Origin: Ovis canadensis
Taxonomy: Eukaryota > Chordata > Mammalia > Artiodactyla > Bovidae
DNA length: 64,000 bases
Assembly: GCF_042477335.2 (NCBI RefSeq)
Contig: NC_091245.1
Coordinates: forward strand, 35,350,501-35,414,500
Direction of reading: 5' to 3'
The notes under the pieces are model-generated. The model had not been told where the DNA came from. It was given only the letters and a program-made list of their open reading frames with translations, and ran no database searches. Shown here piece by piece: positions 1 through 11,142 of this stretch (position 1 is the stretch's first letter; each line of letters opens with the position of its first letter). Both the position numbers and the translations under genes were made by a program.

Positions 1-639
1 GAAGCCAACTTGAAGGGGCTCCTACTAGCTGAACTTGGGACAGTTTGATGACTAAAAATTAGTGACGAGAATTAATTGTGTCATATTGAATGAAAACACA
101 TTTATGAGTCCATATTTATACTTTAAAAAGTTAAAAGTGGTTGTGGAGATAAGAGGAAAGGTCATTTCTAACAAAACAGTGTCAGCTAACAGATGTAAAA
201 AGAATGATGGAAATGGAAAAGCACCACTTTGTGACCACCATGATAGTAATCAGTTCAGGCAATAACTAATAATAGATGCTAAAAGCACTGGGTGACAAAC
301 TTTTGGGGAACCATATATTCACACAGTGTTAAGTTACTAAGTAATTACAATGGAAAAAAAAATCTTTACAATGGACAAATCTGGTGGATACTATCTAAAT
401 TATAAAATTTAACTTCTCCCATAATCAGATGATCCAATGTCACATTCCTTCCAATGTGACACACTCACTGAGTTCATATATAATCTCTGCCAAAAATGGT
501 TAAACCAACTCTTGTCGTGAAGAGACAACCTGACAAATGTTACTAGACTGGGCCGTTCAAAAATGTTGTTGTCATGAAATCACACACATACACATGCACA
601 CAGGCTAGGGTGCTGACCTAGATTAAAGGAGACCAAAGC
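1..639. other. Upstream intergenic DNA, nothing recognised
   Basis: AT-rich, no convincing ORF, no repeat family recognised apart from a short CA-rich run near 583-601. It lies about 10 kb upstream of HOOK1. Confidence 0.5.
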
Positions 640-972
640 AACTTGGAGACGCAGGAGACGTGGATTCAGTTCCTGGGTGGGGAAGATCTCTTGGAGGAGG
701 AAATGGCAACCCACTCCTGTATTCTTGTCTAGGAAATCCCATGGACAGAGGCGCCTCATGGGCTACAGTCCCTGGGGTCAATGAGGATTCCAGAGGAAGA
801 AAAATAATTAAGGACAACTGAGCAACTTCACTTTCACTTTTCACTTTCATGCATTGGAGAAGGAAATGGCAACCCATTCCAGTGTTCTTTCCTGGAGAAT
901 CCCAGGGATGGGGGAGCCTGGTAGGCTGCCATCTATGGGGTCGCACAGAGTCAGACACAACTGAAGCGACTT
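640..972 (+). mobile_element. Bov-A2 SINE (two Bov-A units)
   Basis: Two successive Bov-A units, each with the core ggaaatggcaacccactcc, are joined by the cttcactttcacttttcac linker typical of Bov-A2. The element ends gactgaagcgacttagcagc, running into an AGC microsatellite. Confidence 0.85.

Positions 973-1025
<53 letters not shown>
973..1025 (+). repeat. (AGC)n microsatellite, about 17.7 units
   Basis: An uninterrupted 53-bp AGC tract at the 3' end of a Bov-A2 SINE. This is the usual bovid site where such tracts grow. It is the longest perfect trinucleotide run in the window and is likely to be polymorphic. Confidence 0.95.
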
Positions 1026-1026
<1 letters not shown>

Positions 1027-1054
1027 TACATTTAAAGAGGGATTGTTGGTTGAA

Positions 1055-1257
1055 TGGCTTCCCGGGTGGCAGAATCCACCTACCAATGCAGGAGCCTCAG
1101 GATCTGTGGGTTCTATCCCTGGATGGGGAAGATCCCCTGGAGGAGGAAATGGCAACCCACACCAGTATTCTTGCCTGGAAAGTTACATGGACAGAGGAAC
1201 CTGGTGGGTTACTGTCAACGGGGTTGCAGAGAGCAATCGAGCACATATGATTGAATA
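1055..1257 (+). mobile_element. Bov-tA SINE
   Basis: It starts with the tRNA-derived head (ggcttcccgggtggcagaat) and continues through the Bov-A body (ggaaatggcaacccacacca) to a degraded end near gagcacatatgattgaa. Confidence 0.8.
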
Positions 1258-1314
1258 GTAATATTGTATTAATGTTAAATTTCCCAAATGTGATGGTTAT
1301 AGGTGGTTATGTAA

Positions 1315-1526
1315 GTGTGTGTGTTAGTTGCTCAGTGTCTGACTCATTGCCACCCAGTGGACTGTAGCCTGCCAGGCTCCTCTGTCCATGGGATCTTCCA
1401 GGCAAGAATACTGAAGTGGGTGGCCATTTCCTTCTCCAGGCGGTCTTCCCAACCCAGAGATCAAACCAGGGTCTCCCACATTGCAGGCAGATTCTTTATC
1501 ATCTGAGCTACCAGGGAAGCCAGCCA
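1315..1526 (-). mobile_element. Bov-tA SINE with target-site duplication
   Basis: Antisense Bov-A body followed by the antisense tRNA-derived head (gagctaccagggaagcc). It is flanked by ggttatgtaa at 1305-1314 and again at 1527-1536, a 10-bp target-site duplication that fixes both ends. Confidence 0.88.
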
Positions 1527-2034
1527 GGTTATGTAACGATTGTAGGTTGAATGGCTTCCCAGTCAACCTAATAAGAATAATCATTCTTATTATTTGATGA
1601 TTTAAGGAGAAAGGGTAATTATTTTGATTACTATTGAAATATACATACAGAGAGAATGAACATGGTGACTATAATCAATAAAAACAATTTTAACATAAAA
1701 AATACACCCCCAATAGTAGACCAGTTATTCAGACCAAATAGCCTACTTAATTATTGCTGAGAAAAATCATGCAATGTTTATAAGAAAAATAATATTTTAA
1801 ATAATAAGTCAGACTCATCTTCAGATAAAAAATGTCAAAAGCTTGATCCATTCAAGGTCTCTCAGTCACGTGTATAGTCACTAGCCTTCAGTCAGCAGAC
1901 TCTCTAAAAGCAACAATTAATTTCACTCGCCTGGATATGATGGCTTCACTTGCTTCACAGTGTTTAACAAAGAATCTTGACCGCCTGAAGACATATTTCA
2001 GAAGGAAGGGACAATACAAAAACAATAATGACTG

Positions 2035-2281
2035 AAGAACTGTATGTGCTATATTTTACTCTGGAATGGTTATCTTAAAAAAAAAATCAGTTCTAACCAC
2101 AAACCACACACAAACATCAAAGAACACAAGGAAATTTTTGGAGATGGTGGCTAGGTTTAGAACCTTGATTGCGTTGATGGCATGATGGGTATATGCAGAT
2201 ATTCAAACTGATCAATAAGCATATGTTAAATGTGTATAAATGTTTGTATATCAATTACACTATAATAAAGCTTAAAAAACA
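2035..2281 (+). mobile_element. Old L1 3' end
   Basis: The segment ends with gtatatcaattacactataa followed by aagcttaaaaaa, the well-known L1 3' UTR end with its poly(A) signal and tail. It is diverged, so an old insertion. Confidence 0.65.
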
Positions 2282-2364
2282 GTGTTGATATCCCCTAGTA
2301 GAAGTCTCCTCTTCACATTTGGAAAGAGATTTTCTGACCTATGCAGCTTATTCATGATCAGTTT

Positions 2365-2508
2365 CTTCATCTGCAAAAGACTAAAAGTGTTACCTACCAT
2401 GTTAGTTTGTTAAAGATATTAATAAATGACTTGGCAAAGATGAAGCACTTTGAATAGTGCTTAGCACCTAATAACTATGCCATAAATTTTAGCTGCTATT
2501 ACTATTGT
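2365..2508 (+). mobile_element. MIR SINE fragment
   Basis: Resembles the MIR 3' half: a run like cttcatctgcaaaagactaa, then gatattaataaatgacttgg, then a cactttgaatagtgcttagc block. Highly diverged, so moderate certainty. Confidence 0.55.
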
Positions 2509-3684
2509 TGCTGTTGTAGGTCTTTATAGCCTCAGGACTAGATCTCTTCTTGGTTACCAATCATGTTCATACTAAACACTATACAAGCATGAAGCCCCGT
2601 ACTTTCATGAAATGTGTAGCTTCTCTCTTTACTGTATAAGAATAAGCCCTGATCAGTTTTTAAATTTATGTTTGTTTTATTTTTAGGCAATCTGGAAAAT
2701 ATTCCCAAGTCACATTACAGAGTATTTGTTTATTTGGTTAAATCATTTCAAAAATTTTATTAACCTTACTTGGACTTCTAGGTATTTCATATAGTTGCTC
2801 ATATTAACAAAGCCATCACACATCTTTCCCAGCCTTTCTGTCTTTATTTTTACAGCCTGACTTGTTATGGCTCTTGATTAGATAACCCACCCTCTTCTTC
2901 TGTCCTTAATTTCCAGATAAATTTCTTCCTTCTAGCATTTTGGTACTTTAAGTAACAGTATTTAACACATGGAGAGTGAACAGGTATATCTCCTCAGGCA
3001 AAAATCACTTTCCTATTTTCAATTGATATACATGTGGAGGTTTCAGAGTACCATGTTTAGGCATAATGGTTTCAAATATAGGTTTTTCAAGCTATAAAAA
3101 GATATAAGCAGTATTTCTAACACAGTGATCCCTGTCATCCTTAGAAACCATACTTTTATTATTTCTGTGAACCTTGTCTCATGAATGTGATTTTATTCAC
3201 TTTCCATTTGTATGGTGTAAACTAAAGAACTTATTTTTAAAATATTAATCTTCAATACCCTTGAAGACAATAAGAGGTACCTTGGATAGTTATACTGTAA
3301 AGTCAGATTTTGCTTGCTTTTTAGAGACAAACATCTGTGGATTAAGTGATTAGCCACTGTGTGTCTGTTTAGATTTTATTTTAAAAATCTGCTTACATGG
3401 ATTAGAAGGATTTTTGTATAGAAGAAACAGGTCACCAACAGTATGAGGAATGGGGATCAGCTCTTCTAACAGAGTGTAAAATGATGACATATCTTGTGAC
3501 TTACTTAGGGAACCTGAGCCAGAAAGCAGACTTGTATGTTTAAAGTGATGCTTTAGGTTGGTTACATTATTATCAATACATTTTACTAAATATTTATTTT
3601 TGTTACCTGTTCCTTTCAGGTTTTTGAAATGTAGTTTTTGAAATATATACATTGCTATTAAATTTTTTCTCATCTTTGTTCCTT
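2509..3684. other. Intergenic DNA, nothing recognised
   Basis: AT-rich single-copy-looking sequence. The longest open frame (minus strand, 3350-3673) has no recognisable domain and AT-driven composition, so I treat it as chance. Confidence 0.45.
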
Positions 3685-3890
3685 GTGTGTGTTAGTCGCT
3701 CAATCATGTCTGAGTCTTTGTGGATCTATGGACTATAGCCTGCCAGGCTTTTCTGTCCATGGAATTCTCCAGGCAAGAGTACTGGAGTGGGTTGTCATTT
3801 CCTCCTCCAGGGGATCTTCCCAGTCCAGGGACTAAACCCAAGTCTCCTGCATTAAAAGCAGATTCTTTACCACTGTGCCACCTTAGGGCA
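3685..3890 (-). mobile_element. Bov-tA SINE
   Basis: Antisense Bov-A body (tagtcgctcaatcatgtctg through tggagtgggttgtcatttcc) and antisense tRNA head ending near ccaccttagggcaag. Confidence 0.85.
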
Positions 3891-4689
3891 AGATAAAATA
3901 ATCAGGTTCAGCTTTATTTGACTTAGCTTTGGAGTGTATTTAAATATGCTTAGTAAATAAATGGTGATATTCATTTTCACTCAATAAGTGACAAATTGAT
4001 CATTCGTTCTCATCAGTTTAAAATACTTGATAATATCATCCTACATTGTGATTTATCTTTTGTAACTTTTATTTCCCCAGGCACCCCAGTTTTAAATTCT
4101 CCAAGGCAGTATTTGTTTAGTTATTTGACACCAAGTCTCTATATGAAATTATAACTGTTTCTATACTCTCTTTCCATTTTGGCGCCTTCTCAGTGCAAGA
4201 ACGAAGGATGCCAGAGTTCTTCCTCTGGGACCATTTTAACTTTGTGGTTATGATACTATTGCTCCAGTTGGGGCTACTTGTCCAGGCTTTTCTGAACCAG
4301 GCTTTACCATTCTGAGTGATGGCACCCCCGCCTCCATCTACATGATTATGGGCCTGACTACTGTTCAGAGGATTCTGTGATGTGATGTCCAGATCCCAAC
4401 CTGGGGGAGTGCTGTTCATAGCCAGCCATCAGCCATTGTAAACTGCCTGGGCTGCCATGCCACCTTTCCAGGATAGCCCACATCCAAGGACTATGGAGGC
4501 ATACGGATTAAACCCCTTTCATTCAAACTCAGAAAACTCAGAAGCATCATCCCAGCTTCAGAGCTCCACAGGTGTTGGTTGGGACTATCAACAGGACTCC
4601 ATCTCAGCCTTCTTTCTCCCTCTACTCACTTCTGCTTCCTTTCCTTCCCTTCCACGGCTGTTATTCCCAAGAGCACTTCTTTTTTAAAG
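3891..4689. other. Intergenic DNA with an unclassified old repeat
   Basis: About 4080-4689 has the texture of an old dispersed repeat. It appears to resume after the CHR element as caaacctcctgaatgctaat at about 4964. I cannot name the family. Open frames here look accidental. Confidence 0.4.
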
Positions 4690-4960
4690 TAATAGATTAA
4701 TTAATTTACTTATTGCCTGTACTGGGTAATATTGCAGCTCATGGGTTCTTTGTTGCTGTGCATGGACTTTCTCCAGTTGTGGAGAGCAGAGGCTATTCTC
4801 TAGTTGTGGTGCATGGTTTTCTCATTGTGGTGGCTTCTCTTGGTGCAGAGTGCAGGCTTTAGAACACACGGACTAAGTAGTTATACTGTATGGGCTTAGT
4901 TGCTCCAAGGTTCCTGGACTAGGGATCAAATCCCTGTCCCCTGCAGGCAGAGCGCTTCTT
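4690..4960 (-). mobile_element. CHR-type (CHR-2) artiodactyl SINE
   Basis: The block gtactgggtaatattgcagc through ggactagggatcaaatccct and tgtcccctgcaggcagagcg follows the antisense CHR-2 pattern. It is flanked by agcacttctt and agcgcttctt, a likely imperfect target duplication, and interrupts an older repeat. Confidence 0.7.
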
Positions 4961-6305
4961 AGCAAACCTCCTGAATGCTAATCTGCATCTCAGAATCACT
5001 TCGTGCAATTTTTTTCTTATAATATAAATTTAAAATCTTTTGTATTGTATCTGTATATTCATCAGTGACAGAGACGCCTTCACTCTTGATTTGAACATGA
5101 ACATGAACTTCATCACTGAAATCTTAGAATAATCTCTTTTGGGGTAGCTCAACAGGTTAGTAATCATATTGATTTTAAATACTGAAATAAAATGCACTTA
5201 AAAGCAGTTTGCCCCAGTAGCAATATTTTCAGTATCATGTAAGCCTCCAAATGATCATTATTTTCGTGGCCAAGGTGAAGTATTCCCTTTCATACCCAGT
5301 GGGAAGTAGTCCTCATCCCTGATCCATTTTCTCCAGTTTCTTTCTCAATAGTCACCAGGTCTGAAAATACCTGTGGGGATGACCCTCACTGCGTGCTCAA
5401 GTCAATTCTGTCCAAGGTTGTCTCATCAAAAAGCCCACTTGTGGTTAGTGTTTGGGGTTGGTCTTGCAGTCTTGCTTTCTTAAAGCCAGTACAGTATTTA
5501 ATAGAGCTAGGCACTTGCACTAACTCTGATCACAGGCCTAACAACAAGATGTTGTTTTAAAATGTAGATTTTCATCATCATTTCTCTTCCCTGGGAGTCT
5601 ACCTAGGGCTTGTAAACCCCCTTTCCCAGGGTGTGGACACTCTTATTCCAAAGTATCTCCCAGATTCTACAAATTGTCACAATCTAGAAATGTCTCCTGT
5701 TGTATTCAGCTGATTATAGATCTAGATGCTGATTGGATGTCGGATCTTGTGTGTAGGGGCCCAATAATCTGCTTCAGGAATGGATGCTTTGCTGGGGAGG
5801 TCCACTGGGTTGTTTGCTGCTGATATGGCCACTCTGCTAGAATGGCTGTTCTTTCTGAATGTCTAGATTTGTGCCTGTCCAGGCCAGGGTTTTCTTCTAT
5901 CTGGTGTCCACCCTCACCCATTCAGTGTTATATACATATCAGCAGGGAAAATCTTAGACTTCTCCATTTTTTCACTCCATAACTTGTATGGGCAAGGCAC
6001 AGATACCTCTATCAGTAGAGCCATCTACAGTTCTTTTTAAGGTACCTAGTTAGGGCTTTTCTCCTTTTATCACATATCCATCCACTTAGAGGCCAATTTA
6101 GAGCTTAAAAATCTAATCCCGATCTCATCTTTCTCTTTTAGAATTTTTGGTTTTATTTTTAAAAAGTAATATTAGTTCATTTTGGTAAGAGAGGAAATTT
6201 TAAAAATTAATAATCACTGTGAATAACCTGTACCAAAATTTTAATGTATCTTCTTTCACTGTTTTTATAATGACTGCAAACACACACACACACCCCTTAA
6301 GACAT
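4961..6305. other. Intergenic DNA, nothing recognised
   Basis: No gene or named repeat is recognised. A 71-codon minus-strand frame at 5706-5921 has no known domain. There is a short CA run near 6281-6296. Confidence 0.4.
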
Positions 6306-6990
6306 ACATGCAGTGTAAATAATAGTTGTGCTAAAATAGATTTAGCAACTATCATGAGCTAGGAGTTCTGTTAGGCATTTTATATGCATTTGGTATTCAC
6401 AGCAACCATATGAGTTTACATGGAGGGAATTGCTGGTTTTGTTTTTGTCTGCAGGCATCCATATCCCCTACTCTATCCACATGGGGCAACCATTGCATGA
6501 TTTCACCTTGGGTTTACAGTCCTGGTAGGGCAGCCATTCTAGGTACTTTATCTTCTGGCAAAGGATTGGACAAATATGTCATGATAGACCCACTAGATGC
6601 TCTTTCTCCAACCTGAATCTTGAATAGAATAACTCAAAAAGACTTGAAACCATTTTTATCATATTCATCTGGGTGGCATTCTCCTGAAAAGACTTGTTAT
6701 AATTTTTGCAGCCTAGATCTGATGAGCTGCTCTGAGACCTGCCCTTTCCCATGTGGAGTTCTTTAGATTTTTTTCTCTGAATCCATGAGATTTTGTACCT
6801 TTGCAATAACATTTTAATAGTTAGCAGGTTAAATTTCACTCACTTATCACCAAAAAACCCTAATCAATGTAGAAATGCACAGTAGTATATAAGTATTATT
6901 CGAGTTTACAGAGATTGAAATTGGAGATTACTGAAATTAAGTGACTTGCCCAAGATCATCCAGGTAATAAGTCATATCAGGTATCTAGAA
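6306..6990 (-). mobile_element. MIR SINE, apparently split in two
   Basis: 6306-6420 resembles the antisense MIR core (ctgttaggcattttatatgc) and 6890-6990 the next antisense block (gtgacttgcccaagatcatc). The intervening 470 bp is unclassified and may be an insertion. Confidence 0.5.
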
Positions 6991-7009
6991 CACTAAAGTT
7001 TGAACTTCA

Positions 7010-7918
7010 TTTTTTTTTTTTAATTTATTGACATATAGTTGATTTATAGTGTTGTTAGTTTCAGGACACAGCCAAGTGAATCAGTTACACATATACATAT
7101 ATCCACTCTTTTAGAGTCTTTTCCCATATAACCTTTACAAAGTATTGAGTAGAGTTCCCTATGCTTTACAGCAGGTTCTTATTAGTTATCTGTTTTACAT
7201 ATAGTAGTGTGGCAATGGCACCCCACTCCAGTACTCTTGCCTGGAAAACCCCATGGACGGAGGAGCCTGGTGGGCTGCAGTCCATGGGATTGCTGAGAGT
7301 CGGACACGACTGAGCAACTTCACTTTCACTTTTCACTTTCCTGCATTGGAGAAGGAAATGGCAACCCACCCCGGTGTTCTTGTCTCGAGAATCCCAGGGA
7401 CGGTGGAGCCTGATGGGCTGCCATCTATGGGGTTGCACAGAGTCGGACACGACTGAAGCGACTTAGCAGCAGCAGCAGCAGCAGTGTGTATATGTCAATC
7501 TCAATCTCCCAATTTACTGCCCCCACTTATTCCCTGGTAACCATAAATTTGTTTTCTACATGTGTCTCTACTTCTGTTTTATAAATAAGTTCATTTGTAT
7601 CCTATTGTTTTTAGATTCCACATATAATGATGTTTATCTTTCTGCATCTAACTTACTTCACTCAGTATGATAGTCTCTAGGTCCATCCATGTTGTTGAAA
7701 ATAGCATTATTTCATGCTTTTTATGGCTGAGTAATATTCCATTGTATGTATATACCACATCTTTTTTATCCATTCCTCTGTTGATGGACATTAGGTTGCT
7801 TCCATGTCCTGGCTATTGTAAACAGTGCTGCAATGAACATCAGGGTGCATGAAGCTTTTCAACTTATGGTTTTCTCCCAGTATATGCCCAGGAGTGGGAT
7901 TGCTAGGTCATAGGCATA
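7010..7918 (-). mobile_element. L1 3' end, antisense, interrupted by a SINE
   Basis: A poly(T) start is followed by attgacatatagttgattta and, further on, by ggctgagtaatattccattg and ggctattgtaaacagtgctg. These are the antisense L1 3' UTR and ORF2 3' end. A Bov-A2 SINE at about 7208-7487 splits it. Confidence 0.85.
7208..7487 (+). mobile_element. Bov-A2 SINE inside an L1
   Basis: Two Bov-A units separated by the ttcactttcacttttcactt linker, ending in gaagcgacttagcagcagca with six to seven AGC units. The insertion into the L1 shows it is the younger of the two. Confidence 0.87.
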
Positions 7919-8019
7919 ATTTTAATCAACTCTCAAACTCTCTCTGTTCAAACACCTAGGGGTGGGGTGTGTGTATGTGTGTTTGTTTGCATTCTTATAT
8001 ATATTCTTCCACAGTTGAG

Positions 8020-8900
8020 ATCTAGCCATATTCAAAATTTTAATTATTTTCAGTTCTTTAGTTTGTTTAATGATAAAAATCACTGTAGAAAATTTCAAAA
8101 TTATTGTCAAGTACAAACAGGTAAAACTTACCAATTATTCCAAAACCTGGATATTATCATTATATTACTATTCATCTCTCTCTCTCTCTCTCAAGAGAGC
8201 TACACTGTATGTACAGATTTGTATCATCACTTTTTAATTTTAATATTATTTTGTAAGCATTTTCCTGAGCAATTAAACTTCTTTCAAAATATTTTAAGAG
8301 CTACTATATATTTTATTGTATGGATATATCATAATGTAGTTAATCATTCGTCTTTCAGATATTTAATGGCTGTTTCTATTTTCTGCTTTGATAAATAGCA
8401 CTGCAATCAACAACTTTGTTGGCATCTGATTATTTTCTTAGAATAGATTCTGGAAGTAAAATTGACTTAAAGGCTTGAACATTTTGAAGATTCTTGATAT
8501 CCTCAAAAACTTTTCAGAAGAGTGTATCAATTTATACTTCCATTGCTAGTGCTTAAAAGTTGGTTTTATTCAATTCTCCAAATAATGAGTGCTGACTTTT
8601 AGAAATGAATGCCAACAGTTGGAAAATAACAGCCTACATTGTATTAGGCATTTCTTTTAACATCTTTTTATCCTGGCCCAATGTAATGGAAGATAATCTT
8701 ATAATTAAAAACAGAAAAAATTTTCTAAAATGCTTGTTCCAGTTGTATACGAAAATGCACTTTACTCTTTCCAACATTATTTTGTATTCTTTTATTTCAA
8801 AGATTCATGTTTTATACTTTTCTAACTTTTCAAATTTGAAATATTTCTTTAAATTCACAATCATGTCCTCACATGTTAATATTTTCCTATAGAATCTAGT
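8020..8900 (-). mobile_element. Ancient L1 fragment (L1M-like)
   Basis: Diverged antisense L1 features are visible: attgtatggatatatcataa, gctttgataaatagcactgc and attctggaagtaaaattgac. It also holds a short TC run at 8176-8192. Boundaries are approximate. Confidence 0.55.
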
Positions 8901-9585
8901 ATCATGAAGAGAACTGGGCATCTATTCTCTGCTTGTATAGATCCCAGAAAGATAACTCAATTGCCCCTCAGTTGCCCCTTCTTAAATATTTCCAGTAGTC
9001 ACTAATGTGGCTCTTAGTGACATGTTCTTATACACTTCAAAGCATATATGATTGTAGTAACTCATATTTGCAAAAGAGTTTTTCATTCATAAAAATCTTC
9101 CACATCCAGTATCATTTTTGCCCTTATGAGGTACCCAGGGGAGGTTAGTGTCATTCTCATCATTTTAGGAAGGTGGAGGTTAGGTTCCACAGGAGAAAGC
9201 TGTCAACATTGCCAGTGAAGAGTAAAATCAAGACCCAGACCAGGTCTTTCTTCAGTTCCTAGATCTTTTACTTTTCATTAACTCATATTGTGGAGACCGA
9301 CAATAACTAGTGTTGCCAGTGTACAGAAGTATAAAATAACTCCACATAGTGTAAGAACGTCCTGGAATAATGTTAAGGGACTCAACAGCAAATGCATGTA
9401 CTCTATTTTTAGAATGAGACTGATTTAAATTGGGGGGCTTTTAATTGCAGTGATCAGTTTTAAACATTCCATGTCGAAACATAAAAATGCAATGATGTAA
9501 ATGAGCCAGCTGCATTTTTACACAGAGCGTGAACTGATGAGTTTATGAATGAGTGATGAAAATCAAGCGAGAGTAATAATATTCT
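8901..9585. other. Intergenic DNA, nothing certain
   Basis: Single-copy-looking sequence. A stretch near 9110-9190 weakly recalls an antisense MIR. Confidence 0.4.
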
Positions 9586-9822
9586 GCTGCTGGGGCTGCT
9601 CAGTCGCTTCAGTCGCGTCCGACTCTGTGCGACCCCATAGACGGCAGCCCACCAAGCTCCGCCGTCCGTGAGATTCTCGAGGCAAGAACACTGGAGTGGG
9701 TTGCCATTTCCTTCTCCAAGGCATGAAAATGAAAAGTGAGAGTGAAGTCGCTCAGTCGCGTCCGACTCTCAGCGACCCCATGGACTGCAGCCTACCAGGC
9801 TCCTCCGTCCATGGGATATTCT
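9586..9822 (-). mobile_element. Bov-A2 SINE
   Basis: Antisense two-unit Bov-A2: gctgctcagtcgcttcagtc, an internal aaaatgaaaagtgagagtga linker, then a second unit. Many CpGs survive (gtcgcgtccgactctgtgcg), which suggests a fairly young copy. Confidence 0.87.
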
Positions 9823-10109
9823 AGCCCAATTCAATAGCCTAAGCTATATATCAGTCAGTACCTTAGTTTCCAATTTTACACCTCCCCCTCCTCCAGGAAC
9901 ATTTTGAGAAAAGACAGGTTTTTCAACCGCTCTAGAAACATAACAAGCATTGTACATTGATATCTTTAATATTTTTTTGAAAAGTAAAAGATTATTTCAT
10001 TTTTCATTTTCCTACCTGAAAATGGCTTTCCCTTTTGCCTCATTTAAAATAAAATTGTCCATGGTTTTGTGATCTTGTGAGAGCTTATTTGATTTAAGCA
10101 GCTTTATAG

Positions 10110-10187
10110 TATTCACTCCGGGAGCTGGTGATGCTGAGATTCATGGGGTCGCAAAGAGTCGGACACGACTGAGCGACTGAACTGAAC
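10110..10187 (+). mobile_element. BovB 3'-end fragment
   Basis: ggggtcgcaaagagtcggac followed by acgactgagcgactgaactg and aactgaa is the BovB 3' terminus with its short terminal repeat. Only about 75 bp is present, 240 bp upstream of the CpG island. Confidence 0.85.
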
Positions 10188-10487
10188 TGAATAGTATTTT
10201 ACCCCATAGGAAAAAATTTCTTTCCCATATCTGCAAATTAAAACATCCATTTCTAATGAGCGCCTAGAACATTAGCTTTCCCTCTCTGGATGGTTTTTAT
10301 TCACTGGTAGGATCTCTCTCTGAAGACGCTGTGGAAGCAGTCTGTCGGGCTCCACAGGTGTAGCCAGGAGCTACCCTACTCGCAAGGAGGCGGGAAGATG
10401 CCTGGAGTTTCTCCTACACATTCCTAGGCCCCCGTGGCCACTTCTGCCCTTAGGGCTACGCGATCGTCGGCCACATTAACTCCCCAT

Positions 10488-10499
10488 CGCGCACGCGCA
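10488..10499. promoter_or_regulatory. NRF-1 type palindromic motif
   Basis: The twelve bases CGCGCACGCGCA match the NRF-1 consensus YGCGCAYGCGCR at every position. The site sits about 590 bp upstream of the start codon, at the upstream edge of the CpG island. NRF-1 sites are common in CpG-island promoters, and binding here is inferred. Confidence 0.55.
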
Positions 10500-10594
10500 T
10501 TCATTGCCCCCCGCCCTAACTGCACCTGCCAGGTCACAAACCCCTTCCCACCGGCTCCAGCTCTCACTAGAAGGCTCAGTCTTGTCTCACGTTG

Positions 10595-10650
10595 ATTGGT
10601 CAAAGCCCAAGAGGGTGCGTCCAATCAGCAATCCCTCTTGCTCAACCAAT
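10595..10650. promoter_or_regulatory. Three CCAAT boxes (NF-Y type)
   Basis: An inverted box (ATTGG, 10595-10599) is followed by direct boxes at 10621-10625 (CCAATCAGC) and 10646-10650. The first two have the flanks preferred by NF-Y. Spacings of 26 and 25 bp place the boxes about 2.5 helical turns apart. They lie 430-485 bp upstream of the start codon. Confidence 0.6.
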
Positions 10651-10770
10651 TCCCGCTCTTCCCGCCCCCTCCCCGCCCCACCCGTCCCGCTCAGGCACCT
10701 ATCTTCTTTGTGACTGGTGCGCGCCCAGGTCACTCAGTGCGGCAGGCAGAGGTGTGCCGGAGTGGGAAGG

Positions 10771-10826
10771 AGGGGCGGGAGAAGGGCGGGGAGGGGAGAG
10801 GGGAGGGGAGGGGAGGGGGCGGGGCT
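10771..10826 (+). promoter_or_regulatory. GC-box / G-quadruplex-prone tract
   Basis: A purine-rich run contains repeated GGGCGGG boxes and more than six GGGG runs separated by one to three bases. It fits SP/KLF binding sites and has the layout of an intramolecular G-quadruplex on the coding strand. It lies 255-310 bp upstream of the start codon and probably close to the transcription start. Confidence 0.6.
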
Positions 10827-11079
10827 CAGGTGCCGTGCGGCGCAGTCCGGGCCAGAAGCGGGTGGGGGCGAACTGCGGAGCGGGGCGGGGGCAGCGGCGA
10901 GGAGGGCGTTACGCCGGCGACGTCGGCCGCGCGAGGCTTCGCGCGTGAGCGGCGAGGGCACTGGGCCTGGCTACCGAGCTTTCCTGGTGGGCGAGCAGGT
11001 CCTCGACGCCGGCTCCTGGGGGAGCGCGGGGAGGCGGGAGGTGTCGGTGTCAGCGGTGTAGTCGACGGCGGTCCTGGCC

Positions 11080-11142
11080 ATGGAAGAGACGCAGCCGCTT
11101 CCGCAGTCCGAGCTGCCGCTGTGCGACAGCCTCATCATCTGG
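11080..11142 (+). CDS. HOOK1: HOOK1 coding exon 1 (residues 1-21)
   Basis: The ATG sits in a strong Kozak context (gccATGg). An in-frame TAG lies 21 nt upstream (11059-11061), so translation cannot start further 5' in this exon. The exon encodes [21 protein letters not shown] and ends in phase 0 at a good donor, gtgagt. The 5' UTR portion is in the CpG island immediately upstream, with its start not determined. Confidence 0.95.

Noticed and set aside
847..1155. A frame with a long poly-alanine run
   Set aside because: It is the antisense translation of the (AGC)n tail of a SINE, with no gene context.
1055..1257. tRNA-like sequences at SINE heads across the window
   Set aside because: They are the tRNA-derived heads of Bov-tA and CHR SINEs, lack an intact cloverleaf, and repeat with SINE bodies attached.
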